Part shown: piece by piece, positions 13,214 to 25,832 of the stretch
How the letters are laid out: the number at the start of each line of letters is the position of its first letter
Position numbering within the stretch: position 1 is the first letter of the stretch
DNA from: Caprella mutica
Lineage: Eukaryota > Arthropoda > Malacostraca > Amphipoda > Caprellidae
Direction of reading: 5' to 3'
DNA: 64,000 bases
Assembly (NCBI GenBank): GCA_947561585.1
Contig: CANNZV010000326.1
Location: forward strand, 183,710 to 247,709
Notes under the pieces: model-generated
Told to the model about the DNA's origin: nothing
Databases searched by the model: none
Seen by the model: only the letters and a program-made list of their open reading frames with translations
Made by a program: the position numbers and the translations under genes

Positions 13214-14073
13214 AACAGAGTGATGACGGAAAACTCAAATTCATTATATTACTGCATCGGTTCTATGTTTCCGATTGCCCTCAAATTTGCAGGATTTTGC
13301 CTTGATGCTTGTAGTACTCAAGTTAAATTTTCAATATATTTTGTAAAATAATATTAGATAGATTGATAATTATAATAGATAATCGGGAAATTCCCCATAT
13401 CTATGGATACAATGGAAATGGCATTTAATGCAGATTTAAATTCACTGCTATTGAAACTCTACTTGTGGTATCAACAAAATAAAAGTAAATGTCGTATTGG
13501 AGAGTTGCATGCAGTCAGATTTATACTGTATATTATCTTATAAGCCATAGTGATATTCTTATGTGATATTAGGTTATTTCCTCATATAAGAAAATGACGA
13601 ATCCTACTATATTAACCTAAATTAAAATTTCAATACCTAAAAGGTGTAATAACGAGTAGCTTTCAAAGGGCTTTATACTTTATTCTGAAGAGAAATAAAC
13701 GACTCAACAGTGTCTAGTGACGATCCAAGAAGCTCTTGTTCCTATCAAGTTCTGCGATCTTTGAATTGAAATATAATGAAATTTAAAAATAATTTTCACA
13801 AAATACTGGAGATTGTCGTTAGTTTATTGGAATCCCCAAGAATCAGTTTTCGGTTTCTTCACTCAGAGCTGGTTGGCTTGATATCTTGCCTTCATATTTC
13901 TTCTTATTTACCATACGAAACGTAATGTTCTAGTCGGTTAAGTTCCAATTCCTTCACAGATTCTGATACATTCAAGTAAATTTTTCTGGTAATTAGTTTG
14001 ATTTCTTCAAGTAATAATGGAATTATTTCGTCAGTTTATCTTCAATTTTCTGAAAACACCTTACTGTCACATA

Positions 14074-14184
14074 CCCCAGGTAGCAAGCGTTATTCCTGGG
14101 ATATTAAGGGAATAACCCTGGGAAGAAGGATATATTCCTGGGATATTCCCCTAATATCCCAGGAATAAATCCTTGCTGCCTGGG
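14074..14184. mobile_element. Short hairpin MITE, about 110 bp
   Basis: The left end CCCAGGTAGCAAG is the near-perfect reverse complement of the right end CTTGCTGCCTGGG. Inside, ATTCCTGGGATATT recurs in both orientations, so the whole unit folds on itself. It holds no coding sequence. The family is not recognised, and no target duplication could be fixed. Confidence 0.7.
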
Positions 14185-14261
14185 ACGTTTAATTAACTTT
14201 TGTCGTCAGCTATATGGTTCAGAAACAGATATTAAACCTCTAGTTATAATAATGACAAACT

Positions 14262-14600
14262 CTTCAACTACGACGTCTTAGATTTTCATTTTGGTTAAGC
14301 TCGTTGGTTTCATTTACTATCACTTCCTCATTTTCCTCTTCCATCCGTGAGTCCAACAACCAGTGTTTGTATCTTTTGTAGTCACATTCCTAGGTAAGTG
14401 ACTTCATTCACCGAGTAGCTACTCTGCATACATGAGCTTGTCAACGACAGATGGTAGGTGATTTAGATCAAGGGGCAAATTTCCTTTCTGATTACTTCTT
14501 CTAGTTCTCTGTAACAAATTTCTTTCTGACGTCAGCGATTTATTCTCTGTCTCAGAAGTAGACGTTTAGCCAGCTACTAAAGTAAGTTAATTGTTCGTTT
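14262..14600. repeat. Copy of a dispersed ~300-bp block (copy 1)
   Basis: This stretch is recognisably related to 15835-16095, 24070-24400 and, in inverse orientation, 43630-43865. Shared landmarks in order are ACTACGA.GTCTTA, TTTACTATCAC, CATTTTCCTCTTCCAT, GTGAGT, TTCCT.GGTAAGTGA and TGACGTCAG. It lies directly left of the terminal array at 14602. Read on the opposite strand, all copies give a partly open frame with stops, suggesting a decayed coding segment of a transposon. Confidence 0.65.
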
Positions 14601-14750
14601 GCGGTATCCGGCGAATAGCTTAAACACAAATTTGTCGAAAACAGATTCACCGCAGTGAGAATTTGCCGAAAGACTTATTCAAAACTAAATGTAAAATTAC
14701 TGAAAGGTTACAGAAAAGAAACGAAACAACAAAATCATAACCTTTAGTCA

Positions 14751-14945
14751 CACTAAGTGATTCTTTATTCTATCTCTTCGTTATTTTTATATCACTAAAT
14801 GATTCTTAATTCTATCTCTTCATTAATTTTTATATCACTAAATGATTCTTAATTCTATCTATTCGTTAATTTTATATCACTATATAAATGATTCTTAATT
14901 CTATCTCTTCGTTAATTTTTATACCACTAAATGATTCTTTGTCTT
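14751..14945. repeat. 42-47 bp tandem repeat, ~4.5 copies
   Basis: CACTAAATGATTCTT recurs with starts at 14751, 14793, 14836, 14878 and 14925, each followed by an ATTCTATCTCTTCGTTA-like stretch. It lies inside array-ended element 1. The spacing is 42-43 bp except for the last, which has a 4-5 bp insertion. Confidence 0.9.
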
Positions 14946-15118
14946 TGTTCTTATTTTAAAGACGTTCAAGCTTTATTCTGACTTTCAGTCAATCAGTTTT
15001 GGAGCATGTTACATTTCCTTCATTTGAGCGTTTGGCTTGTTTTTTAGATTGTGAATAAACAATCTAAAATGAATATTCGATGTTTACTGCTTTGTTTTAA
15101 TGCAGTGACAATATAATA

Positions 15119-15136
15119 CATATATATATATATATG
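15119..15136. repeat. TA dinucleotide microsatellite
   Basis: A short run of alternating A and T near 15119-15136. Of no further note. Confidence 0.8.
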
Positions 15137-15834
15137 ATGCATAAGCATCATAGGTACAGGCATTTTAATTTACTTTTACTGTCTATATATAAATATAAGA
15201 TTATATTAACCTAGATTTTTACGATCTCCGTGGGATAAGATTATGCAACCAGGTATTTATTGCTTGGGTATCAAATCACTAGGATAACTTTCATGATATT
15301 GATTAAATATATCTTCTATTTAAAATTGGGCTCTTGAGTCAGGAAAAATTCTTATTTAAATTTCATAATGAAATCATTAATGAATAGAGATACTGCCAAA
15401 TTTACAATAGAGTAATATCTAAATCGTGTCATGATAGCTCCCAATCGTATATTGGTAGATATAAGTGCTATTAATATACTATTGGACCCTAGGTATGTTA
15501 GGTACCTTACATGGATATTTAATTGATATCGCTAAATTTTAGACTTTTTTTGGGATCAATATCAATTACCAGATTCTCGTAGAAATACCGATTTTTTCAG
15601 ATATTTTTATCCAATAGCACTACTATGGGTGCATCTCTAGTCTCTACTCATGATGGTAAATTAGTAAAACATTAAAATATTTTATTACAAATGGAGTTGG
15701 AATATAAATAAACCAAAAAGAGGTGTTGTATAAACTAAAATAAATGATTGAAATTTTGAACACTCATTTTTAACATGTTTCTCATATTTAACGTTACTTT
15801 CAGTTTTAGAGAAACGTTACTTTCAACTACGAGG

Positions 15835-16095
15835 TCTTAGGCTTTTGTGTTAGGTAGGCTCGTAGTCTTCATTTAGTATCACCTCTTCATTTTCCTCTTT
15901 CATTCGTGAGTATAGTCACCGGTGCTTGTGTCCTTTTTCAACACATTCCTTGGTAAGTGACTGCATTCACGGAGTAACTTTTCTGCATCCATGAGCATTA
16001 TCAAAGACTATGGTAGGTGACTTTTATCATGGAGTCACTTTCTTTTCTGACTGTTCGTTCCTCCAGTTCATTGTATCAAATTTTTTCTATATATA
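15835..16095. repeat. Copy of the dispersed ~300-bp block (copy 2)
   Basis: Same landmarks as 14262-14600 and 24070-24400, including TTAGGTAGGCTCGTAG, CACCTCTTCATTTTCCTCT and TTCCTTGGTAAGTGACTGCA. It is internal to array-ended element 1, which argues that the block is part of that element family. The minus-strand reading is broken by stops. Confidence 0.7.
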
Positions 16096-16759
16096 ATCAA
16101 CAATATGGTTGAAGCAGACGTTAAATCCCTACTAAAATGAAATAAACCCAAACACGGCGCGGTAAATAAACTACATGTAAAAACTCTGTGTGATGTGGCT
16201 GACATTATTAATATTTACCTCATTTATTGCATCTAAAATATGAAATTGTAGTTATAAATAACATATCTAATAGTCATGTTTATATCTTCCCAAAAAACCT
16301 TTGGTTTCAAAGATAGTGTCACATGTATGAGATAATTTGTTTCAGTTAAAAACATTGATTTCTATCAACCCTCTTTTAGTAATGCCATATACATATTAAT
16401 ATTTAATATATACAGTTAGATATATGAAATTAGCAAAATGATTCGGAATTAGCGGAATGCAAATTTATATAGCAATAGTAATGTCAAACTCATAAAAGAA
16501 ATGATTTTTTATGCATAAAATATAATGATAAAACTACAAAGTCCCATAAAATGTTCCTTTTAAATACATGAAATTTGATTTTCAAAAATTCGTTTTTCGG
16601 TAAATTTGTCTTTCGACAAATCCGTATTTCGGAAAATCCGTTTTTGACAAATTTGGGATTTGGAAAACACGTATTCGGAGAATCCGGTTTGGCAAATTAT
16701 TTTTTCGGCAAATTGGTTTCGGCAAACTCATTTTCAGAAAACCAGCCTAGACCCGGAAT

Positions 16760-17640
16760 TTACAGGGGGGGAATATACCTAATGTGGAATATACCAGGGT
16801 GGAATATACTTAGAACCCATGAAATTAATTGTTATTATTTCTAAAATCATCGGATTAAATTATCTATATTTTTTTTAATTATTCGGATATTTTTGTTCAC
16901 GTTTTTGTTCGTTATCATAATTTTTGTATTTCTATTTATTTTTCTAATAACTAGATTTTTTTTTTCCGCATTTCTATTATCCGGATTTCTATTATCAAGA
17001 TTTCTATTATCCGGATTTCTGTTATCTGGATTTCTTATATCTGGATATCTGCTATAAAGATTTTCTGTTATTCAGATTTCTATTATCCTAGCCCGATTCT
17101 ATTATCCAAATGTTCCTAGCCTGTATCAATGATATCAATTATTTTGGTTATCTTAAATGTTAAAGCGTGACAAATGCACACTCTGTAAAGTATTTTTTGG
17201 GATTGATGTAGTATAGTGCTTTTTAATTTTTGTTTTTATTTATCAACTATACTAATACATAGAGAATATTTGTCTGTTGGTTGGTTAAGAAAAAATTAAG
17301 AAAATGTCGCGCTTTAAGATTTAAGATACGAAATATTTCTATGGCTAAAATAATTGACAGGAGAAAAAAATATAGATAACCGAAATTTTTTTTTGTTTCA
17401 CCTCCCAATTCAGTTCAATCTACTCCAAGTCAATGTTAGTTACATAAAGAAAGTTTAGAACATCTCGTGATTTGTCGTGATACTGCTGATTTGTAGCTTT
17501 ACCTATACATTGATAAAAAGCCTGAGTAGGTATCATTAATTGTCACCTGTCGTCACTGTCAACTGAGGCATGACTTTTCAAAGTCATATAAAAAATGTAC
17601 ATAGCCCGTCTTGGGCCATGTAAGATTGTACAGTATAGGT
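16760..17640. other. AT-rich DNA with TCCGGATTTCTATTA repeats
   Basis: Between about 16970 and 17105 the phrase ATTTCTATTATCCGG or a variant recurs roughly every 17-18 bp (about seven degenerate copies). This resembles the terminal arrays of the neighbouring element, but no inverted partner was found. The rest shows nothing recognisable. Confidence 0.45.
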
Positions 17641-17659
17641 TGATTTACATTAAATATCT

Positions 17660-18970
17660 TTTACCAAAAAGGAATAGATAGGAACCTTTTCAGAAGGGAT
17701 GACAAACAGATGTTCCTTGGGGTCACATATGATGATATGACATAAAACTCACATTCGGAAGACACGTGGAGGAGGAGACGGAGATGACGATGAGTAGGAA
17801 CGGGTCGCTGAGCAGGATAGTGGAAGCGAGCTAGGGCTGGAAGAAGGAGGGTACCATTAAAATTTACACAGTGACACAGCGTAACGTGGGAGAATATGCC
17901 AGTGCAGCATGGGCTAAATGGATTTCCAAAACTAATCTGGTGAAGGTGGAAAGGCCAAACTGTATGCGACGAAAGTGATAACCGGCAATACAAAAAGTAC
18001 CTCACGGAAGCTGTGTTGTTGTTGATACCTAGTTTGGATAGGATGAGAGATAAGTTACGTACGAGAAGTGAAAGAAGGAGGATCGTGCCCAAACGAGGAG
18101 GTGGGCCCACCATAGTGACCACCATAGGCTAAAGAAGTCAACGGAGGTGTTGGAGCTGTGTGGACGGTTGTACCTAATAGCACACATGGGCGGACAGCGG
18201 AGTGGGTAGTGAAGAGGGGAGGAGGTTGAATGGTGGTGAGAAAGGGAGAGGAAATGGTTGAGCTGCGGACAGTACCAGTGTGTGCTTGGTGCAGAAGTTT
18301 TAGTGTGGAGAGGTAAACGATTTGCGAAGCTGTGTAAAGTATAGCGGTAGTGGTCACCTATAGCAGATACTTTGTGAACGCGTTGCAGAGGGACAAATGG
18401 GGAACGAAGCTGAGACAAATCAAGGAGAAACGGAGGCAGTTGGAGGAGGACGGTAGGGAGGTGCAAATGGTGTGGGTGCCGGAACATAAGAGACTACAGG
18501 GTAATGAGCTGATGGACGAGAATGCGAGAGAGTGTGGAGAGATGTATCGGGGACAGGTGAAGTTGAATGAGATCACGAAGCAGTGATAGGTAGAGCTTAA
18601 GGAGAGGAGGGGGGGGGGTGCAGCACGCTGATACCAGGAGGAGATACGAGGGGGAGGGCTGAGAGAGAGTAGAGAGCAAAGTTTGACTATAGAGGAGAAG
18701 GTGGACCTGATCAAATTCCGGTCAGAGCCTTACCCTGCACTGAGGAGGTGAAGGAGTATAAAGGGATGGGGGAGACGGTGGAGTGTAGGTTGTGCGGAGA
18801 AGAGGAGGAGAGCAGTGAGCATCTGTAGTTACGGTGCCAAGCGATGGAGGAGGGGGGAGGATAAGAAACGGACTTAGGAGGATTTTAGGAGAATTACAAG
18901 AGACCCGGTGTGGTCCTTGGCGACCCTCAGGATGATAATCGGAAATTGGATTCTGAAAACAATACGGTCA
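17660..18970 (+). pseudogene. LINE 3' part with RNase H domain and zinc knuckle
   Basis: The plus strand is purine-rich and encodes fragments of a non-LTR retrotransposon. At about 18465-18530 the reading VQMVWVPEHKRLQGNELMDE matches the RNase H signature W.P.H.G..GNE.AD. At about 18779-18840 VECRLCGEEEESSEHL is followed by RCQAM, matching the C..C...E...H...C knuckle that follows RNase H in several LINE clades. Stops and frameshifts break the frame. No reverse transcriptase part was recognised upstream, so this is a 5'-truncated copy, the usual fate of LINE insertions. The long minus-strand frames here are shadows. Confidence 0.7.
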
Positions 18971-19985
18971 ATTTTTTTTCCCTCTTTTCACAATTGTTAA
19001 CAATTAAACAGTTTTGACTGATGTCTTCTCCTAGCTTTCTACAACACTTATTTAAAGACCAAAGGTAAACCGACATATGTAAATCAAAAACTTTCTTCAA
19101 TCTACTTTGAAGTTTTCATAATTCTGCCATCAACCCTATCCTTGCTACTCAGTTAGCTATCACGTGAATGCATCAGCACATTGTTCCCTATGGTCACGGT
19201 CAGCTTCTAATCCTTCTTCACTTTTTCAGGTGATCTTCACTTTGATACAGACCTAACATGTCGGTGGTGTAGAATATACCTCCCTCTACTCCTTGGTTAA
19301 CGTTACTAATCTTAAATTCCCTGCTCTCTCACATTCCTCCGGTAATAATATATATTGAAGCACGAGTTGAATGAAAATTTGTGCGAAAAAGGTATTAGCA
19401 CTGAGTGAACAACACTTTTGATATCATTGAATTGATACAGATTGATACAGGATGGAGAAATAGAATAATATTGACTTCTTATAGTTTCATAAACTTCAAT
19501 CTGCAGTTGAAAAGCATATGTGTATCTACGAAATTATCGCTGTATGCCTCAAGGATACCACAAAATTCTTATTGATCCAATTGACTACTCAAAAATACAG
19601 CTAGTTTTTTTTAATTTAAGGCACTTTCATCTCCAACCAATAATCTATATCAAGAAATTCAGACACTTTCTTATACCTAAAAACCAAGCTTGAGAATGAA
19701 GAAATAGTCCGTTGTAACGTAATATCAATGCAACTAAGGGATTAGTAACTTGCAAAAAAAGTGTAACTATGATTACTATTTCAATGAAAGCATTATAAAG
19801 ATAAAATCCATAGGAAGAATATTTAATAAGCTACACAATCTCACAGAGTTGATCATTGTCTATGAGCAGAGCAATCTACACTTATACTGTATGATTAAAA
19901 AGATTCATACTCAAAGGGATATCCATATTATCAAAATGACAAGAGGTAGAAGACCTGGTCCTAGAAAGGGAATAAATTGTTAGGC
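18971..19985. other. No recognisable feature
   Basis: About 1 kb of mixed-composition sequence. The frame 19750-19983 (plus) carries no domain I recognise. Confidence 0.35.
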
Positions 19986-19989
19986 CTAT

Positions 19990-21300
19990 GTCCATATCCT
20001 CCACCCCATGTCCATATGATGATGAATGGAAATCTTTCTGTTCCCCTATCATAGGTCTCCATTTCTTTTTTCCTAGCACCCTCTGTCTAAACTAAACCTA
20101 ACCCTTTACTCTGGTAACCTATATGTATCATTTTCTCTTATAAAAATAACTCTGCTCTTATTCTCCTCTATCCTGAACTACATTCTTGCCAATCTTTTCC
20201 TCTCGTTTTCCCCATTCATACTTCTACCTTGGTGCCTTTCCGATAACTCAATGCGCTCGCTTCTATCCTTAACAATCTGGTTTCATCAATCCTAATCCCC
20301 CACTGAATTCTTCAAATCTGTGTAATCAACCCCCTGCTTCCAATAGTAACCTCTTGCAAGAAAGCCAAAAGTGTTCAACTCGCTTCTCTCTTTTTCTTAA
20401 GCTCCTCAAATACCTCATACCATCCTAACACCGCTGCCTTCATATTTCTATCGTTGCTCTCTTCCATCTCTCTCCAAAACTCTCATTTCGATACCCAACC
20501 TCACAGATTCAATCCCTAACCAAGACCTCACCTCCCACATAATTTCTCCTCTATTTTCCATCTTCCTTATCGGCTTCCTATTCTTATTGCTCTAAACGTA
20601 CTTATATTTCTTATCTATCCAAATGTATAAGTTCTTAACGCCCGGTCCTCACCGAACCCGCCTTACCACTAAATTAAAAAAAAACGCTTTTTACTCATCC
20701 CCCTAGTATTCTAGCCTGCCAACTATTACTAAGCCTTGGTATCTTCATTTGCCCATTCTTACCAATCTATAATAGCCCGCTTATTCCTATTTCTACCATC
20801 TTCTTCTGGTATCATCAATGAACCTAACATCCTGATTTTCTTAATATTCATATCCCAAAAAGCTAAAATTTCTTCCTTAATCTCATTATATATTTCCTCA
20901 AATTTTCTTATAACATTTTGAATTCTCCTCACCCCTCATCTAATTCTTCCCTCTCTCCTATAATAGTATTGTCATCGCCAGAAAATGACGATGTTAAATT
21001 CAGGCTCCTTGCCTCCCAGCATCCTTTTCCCACCTACTTGTCCCTGCAAAATAATACTATCCTGTGATATAAAAGGTGAAGTAGCCCACCACTCCATCAA
21101 ACCGCTGGCCAGTAACCACCCCTCACTAACTCCTTCCTTCCCCATAACCATATACTCCATAATCTTGCGCAAGTTCCTAAGTAAACTTAAACAATTCCCT
21201 CCTAATCCACACCTAATGAAAATGTTCTACATGCCGGGCTAGTTCATTCGAAGATAGTCTTTCCTAAAATCTAACAACCTAATTATGGTTCCTACCTTCC
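19990..21300 (-). pseudogene. LINE reverse transcriptase remnant (minus)
   Basis: The pyrimidine-rich plus strand is the template of a decayed RT. Reading the minus strand from 21180, RKIMEYMVMGKEGVSEGWL is followed by LASGL and GGKRMLGG, which matches the RT thumb-side segment before the catalytic box (SGL.QGCPLSP ... G..GGV...G). The box itself appears as FSGDDNTII at about 20985-20960 after a frameshift, corresponding to YADD. Further down to 20000 the reading still resembles a LINE C-terminal part but has many stops. It is an old copy. Confidence 0.55.
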
Positions 21301-23366
21301 CTGTTCTAAGCCTATAACTACTACAATCTTCCTATAAAATAACAAGGACTTGTGTGGCGACAGCGGTAGTCTTACCCCTTCTGAGCGCCGATTCATTTTC
21401 ATATACTAACACTAATTCTTATAAAATCTCACTTCACATAGCTAAAAAAATGTCTCAAGTTATTTTTAAAGCTACCTATGGCGATGCTATAGCGCTAGCA
21501 AGTACCAGCACTATACGTGTTTATACATATCCACCTACATTCCCAATCCTACTTACCTCCTCATCCTCCCTAATCTTTTCCTACTACCATTCACTCTCCC
21601 AGGCCCTGAACTATTCTTTAAATGGGGATTTATCAATAATCCGAAACAACATTGGTCTGATATACCATTGGTCCAACTCTCTTAATTTTTTTTATATAAA
21701 ATCGTAATTTTTTTTGTAGTATCCGCTAATTTGTTGTACTACACATTTCATGATTGACTAATCGAACTTCAGGACTTATTCGCTCGACATTCAATCTAAA
21801 TATTAAAATTTCCATACATTTTCAAGCAATTACTTATTGGTATTCAAAATTAGTCCCAGTATCTATTTCATGGCACCACCCATGTTTTCTTCATTTCCAA
21901 TGTTTATTGACTGCCTTTTACGTCTCATAACTCTACCAATAATCGGGCTGGCATTATGATTATGATGCAGCATTCGATACTGGCTCTAGTATATAATTGA
22001 CGTTTTCTAGATTTTAGCATCTAAAGTTACCATGATTTCGTTCTTGTAAACCATATCCATCATCTCCAATAGAGAAAGGAGAATCAATTATTACTAGCTC
22101 ACGCGTATCATCAGTGCAAGACATCTTCCTGGACATCTTCCTTTTGAATGACCCTTGACATTCTCTTCCCTGTCATCTTGTGACACTGGAGCGCTTATTT
22201 AAGCATTGTTGTATACTATCTGATCAGTACTACAAACACACAATATGATGATGAACTAAAATATTAGAAAAACGAAATTATCCATAACTATAATAACAGA
22301 GATCTCAACCTGAATATCCTGACAAAAAAAGAGAATATTCCTGTGGAGTTCTTCAATTTTGGAAATATCAAAAACCTAAGATACTATATTGGCAGATCTT
22401 GCAAATACAAGCATTCAAGTGGCTGACCAAACCAAAAACCATGTTGAATTAAATCCCATTTAAAATTTATATTGGTTACTAGATCCATCACGGGAAACTA
22501 AAATAGGCGGGTTGCTAAAGCAACCATCGACCGGTAACTCTTTTTGATAGCGCTACGTATTGGACGATGTCTATGAATTTTATTGTGGATACTGGTAATA
22601 GTAACCTAAGGTAACAAAGGCTTATGCATCAGAACTCTCTGTATCACCTTCAGCAATTAAATGTTCTACAGCTTATGGTCAAGCATCAAAATTTATACGA
22701 TATAGAATTAAAAAAAATTGAAAATAATAAATAATAATACCGCAAAAATAATTTCTTCATTATTGGATGATTGATGAGGCTTTGCAGCATTTCATCCTTA
22801 TCAGTTAGATATGCAACTACTTGCATATTCGTACAGCGATAAAATAAAAGAATACATTTTTGGTCTACCATGAGAAACACGTTTCACAATTTTCTACGAT
22901 GTTTTCCTTCAGAAATCTTATTTTTCGGCCTCACTAAACTGTCCTAAAACGGTAATACTTTATTTCTAGAACGGTAAATAATTTGTTTTGTAAGCTAATA
23001 ACTAATGGTTATGTATGAAAAGAGAAGGCCAGGGATCTCCACTGTAAAAAAATCTTCCTTTTTCAAATGAAGATAACCATACATACCATTATGTGACATT
23101 CGTACATGACCTTTTTATGACCAAACATGACCTTTATAGCAGCAAAAATCATAAAAAAAAAATTATCTAAGTTTTCCCGCTAACTACATTTTTCAAACTT
23201 TTCCAATTTTCAATGATATTGATTAGTTTTACGACAGGTTATTCTAAAAATTGGTGCCTTCATTCTTGTTATACGAAAAATCAACTTTCAATTAACAAAT
23301 GGGATGAAATCCAAAAAACCTACAAAAAGTTGTTAATTTTTTTTTGATAATTTTCTAATAACTGAT
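21301..23366. other. No recognisable feature
   Basis: About 2 kb of AT-rich DNA. The plus-strand frame 21354-21707 (117 codons) has no recognisable domain. It starts next to the LINE remnant and may be noncoding. Confidence 0.35.
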
Positions 23367-24771
23367 GGGTCTAGGAAAATTGATCGAAAGCAATTGACCG
23401 AATGGAAAATTGGACGAGTCGAAAATTGATCGAATGGAAAATTGGTCGAATGGAAAATTGATCGAATGGAAAATTGGTCGAATGGAAAATTAATCGAAAG
23501 GAAAATTGGTCGAATGGAAAATTGATCGAATGGAAAATTGGTCGAATGGAAAATTAATCGAAAGGAAAATTGGTCGAATGGAAAATTGATCGAAAGGAAA
23601 ATTGATCGATTAGATCAGCTACTAAACACAAAGCAAATATAAATACGTATATACAACAAAACAAAAGTTGCATATTATTTCCAATTCCAGTGTTTTACAA
23701 TATTTGATACTTGATGTATCCTTATCCTTTGTTTTTTATATGTATTTATCTATTATTTCCATTGTCTTTCCGTACAGTTTTTTTAACTTTTTAACCAACA
23801 ATGTACTTCCTCAAGATTTATTATGACTTTCGCTTTTGCCCTTCGTAGGATTCATTTACTATCACCTCTTTATTCTCCTCTTCCATCTAGAAGACTCCAG
23901 GTGCTCTATCCTGAAGCTGTCTGTCGTGAATGGAAGAGAAGAGGGTGGCGTTCCTTGGGCCCTGAACTATTATAATTTGGATTACGTATTGTCTTTATCT
24001 TTCATTTTTACCACGTTGACCAATTTTTTTAACGATACTTGCAATTTTAGAAGATAGCACTAGGGTTATGCTCTTCTACTACAAGGTCTTAAATTTTATG
24101 TTAGGTAGGCTCGTAGGCTTCATTCACTATCACCTCTTCATTTCCCTCTTCCATTTGTGAGTGCATCAATCGATGCTTGTGCCCCTTTTCGTCACGTTCC
24201 TTGGTAAGTGATTGCATTCACGGTATAGCTTTTCTGCATCCATGAGCATTGTCACCGACGATGTTAAGTGACTTTGCTCATGGAGCCACTTTCCTTTATG
24301 ACTGCTTCTTCCTTTCTCTTGTATTCAATTCCCTTTTGACGTCAGTGATATGGCTTTTGGTTCCGAAATAGACGTTGAACCTACACTAAAGTAATTAATT
24401 AATTATTTAACTTTCATTTCACAAGTTATCTAGAACTATCTAGATTCTAGAACTAAGAAAACTTAAAGCTCTCCAAATTATGATATTTTTCAAATCATAT
24501 AATTCTCTGTTAAAGCTAAACAGTTGATTGAAGAAATATTATATATAAAATATTATTATATATTATATAAATTATTATTATTTTTATATATAAATCATGG
24601 TAACAAGATCTACTAGCTGTAATATATTGCAAGTAAGTTTCTCTGGTAATCCATGGTTTTAGTTATTATCGTCAGTTAGTGTAAATCGACCAACTATCAT
24701 TTTCGATCACTTTTCCATTCGACCAATTTTATTTTCGATCAAATTTCCAATCGACCAATTTTCCGGATCCC
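23367..24771. mobile_element. Array-ended element 2
   Basis: The left terminus GGGTCTAGG (23367) opens an array of about fourteen units, mostly 16 bp, of the type GGAAAATTGRTCGAAT (to 23612). The right end (24682-24771) carries an inverted array with TCGACCAATTTT and TCGATCAAATTTCC and closes with CCGGATCCC, the near reverse complement of the left terminus. The interior contains the ~300-bp block (24070-24400) plus a partial second copy of its start near 23845. No transposase is visible and no target duplication is clear, so it is probably non-autonomous. Confidence 0.75.
24070..24400. repeat. Copy of the dispersed ~300-bp block (copy 3)
   Basis: The best preserved copy, flanked by terminal arrays on both sides. 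It shows TTAGGTAGGCTCGTAG, CATTCACTATCACCTCTTC, GTTCCTTGGTAAGTGATTGC, CATCCATGAGCATTGTCA and TTGACGTCAGTGATA. On the minus strand a consensus over the copies would read through segments such as MDAEKL and SHLP, but every copy has stops. Its function is unknown. Confidence 0.7.
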
Positions 24772-24899
24772 GATATTTACCTGCACTAGTAGGGAAAAAG
24801 AATTAGTCACTACAAGCTAAAATAATGAAAAATATATTCTAAAATCATTTTGAAAATAAGCACACATGTATTTTTAAGAAGGCAAAAATTCTTTAGTTG

Positions 24900-25182
24900 C
24901 CCGATATATATAAACTTTATCTTGGCATTTATATGTTCAAAGTAACGAAACTTAATAAATTTCCATCTCTACAATCATACCTTAGATCAGACCATGACTA
25001 CCAAACCACGTAGTAGAGATCATTTTGTACCTCCCTTTCCTAGAATAGAATCCTTACTCATTAATTACTTTTATCAATTTGTAAATTTATGGAACAGTTT
25101 ACCAGAGGACGTTGAGTCTACTAATACCTTGTCAAAATTAAAAAAAAAAAATTTCATCCAATCAACTCTGAACAATCACTAA
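24900..25182 (+). pseudogene. LINE C-terminal fragment (Jockey/CR1-type tail)
   Basis: The plus reading 24994-25182 ends with FVNLWNSLPEDVESTNTLSK and a lysine-rich tail. The phrase WNSLP..V......F+ is the usual last conserved segment of reverse transcriptases of Jockey/CR1-like LINEs. Upstream frames are too decayed to identify. This is a 5'-truncated insertion. Confidence 0.65.
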
Positions 25183-25832
25183 ATTTCTTTCATACTAGAT
25201 TTTAATTTTATGTTTTTTTTTCTTGAATATTATTAAAACATTTTGCCCGAAAGCCCAACTGTTAAGGTTTAAAGAGGCACGCAACCACATATATATTGTA
25301 GAAACTATTGATTTAGATTGTATATTATGTTGTTGTAATAAAGATTTATCATTTATCAAAATATTTACACCACGGATTACATCATACATACATAATCAAG
25401 AGCTAGAAAACCACTCGAACTATCGTGACTCACTGGAAACTGAGAGAAGCTATAACGCCACGTTCACAATCCGCTTCAGATATAAACGTATCTCAAGAAA
25501 GCACGTGTCTCACGAAAACATAATACACCGGCATCCTCTACGTATTACGCGCTTCAAGACGTTCTTGGTCAACCTCTCGATTGTTGCTGCTTCCTAATTA
25601 CTTACAACCGAAAATCTACACACAGAGAAAAAAATACAACCCATATGGTATTATCTAATGGGTCATCAATTTATGCTTTGAATCAATTTAATACGTGAGA
25701 TGGTTGGACTTTGTACATGTCTTCATGTGGCGTGTCACCAAACATTAGTTAATTCAATTCATTTTATGGATTGAATCACTTACTATGAGAGTTAAAAGTA
25801 ACTTTTTTGAGAACTTTAACGTATGTTGAAAC

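Larger units (their letters stand above)
14602..16754. mobile_element. Array-ended (minisatellite-TIR) element 1
   Basis: Left end: a short degenerate array (14602-14672) with AATTTGTCGAAAA and AATTTGCCGAAAG. Right end: a longer inverted array (16581-16745) of about ten 15-16 bp units such as TTCGACAAATCCG and TTCGGCAAATTGG, closing with CCTAGACCC at 16746-16754. The reverse complement of that terminus, GGGTCTAGG, equals the left terminus of element 2 at 23367. The interior contains a 42-bp tandem repeat and a copy of the ~300-bp block. The right array creates a spurious open frame (16575-16844). No clear target duplication was found, so the borders are approximate. Confidence 0.55.

Noticed and set aside
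16575..16844. Plus-strand frame with repeated FGK/FRQ segments that looks like a repeat protein
   Set aside because: It is a translation of the ~16-bp terminal array of element 1. The periodicity is that of the DNA repeat.
17661..18714. Several long minus-strand open frames (up to 154 codons) rich in S, H, P and L
   Set aside because: They lie antisense to the purine-rich LINE coding strand with RNase H and zinc-knuckle motifs, and the composition is that of a shadow frame.
23367..23612. Possible CRISPR-like array
   Set aside because: The units are contiguous with no unique spacers, and an inverted partner array exists at 24682-24771. The genome is eukaryotic.
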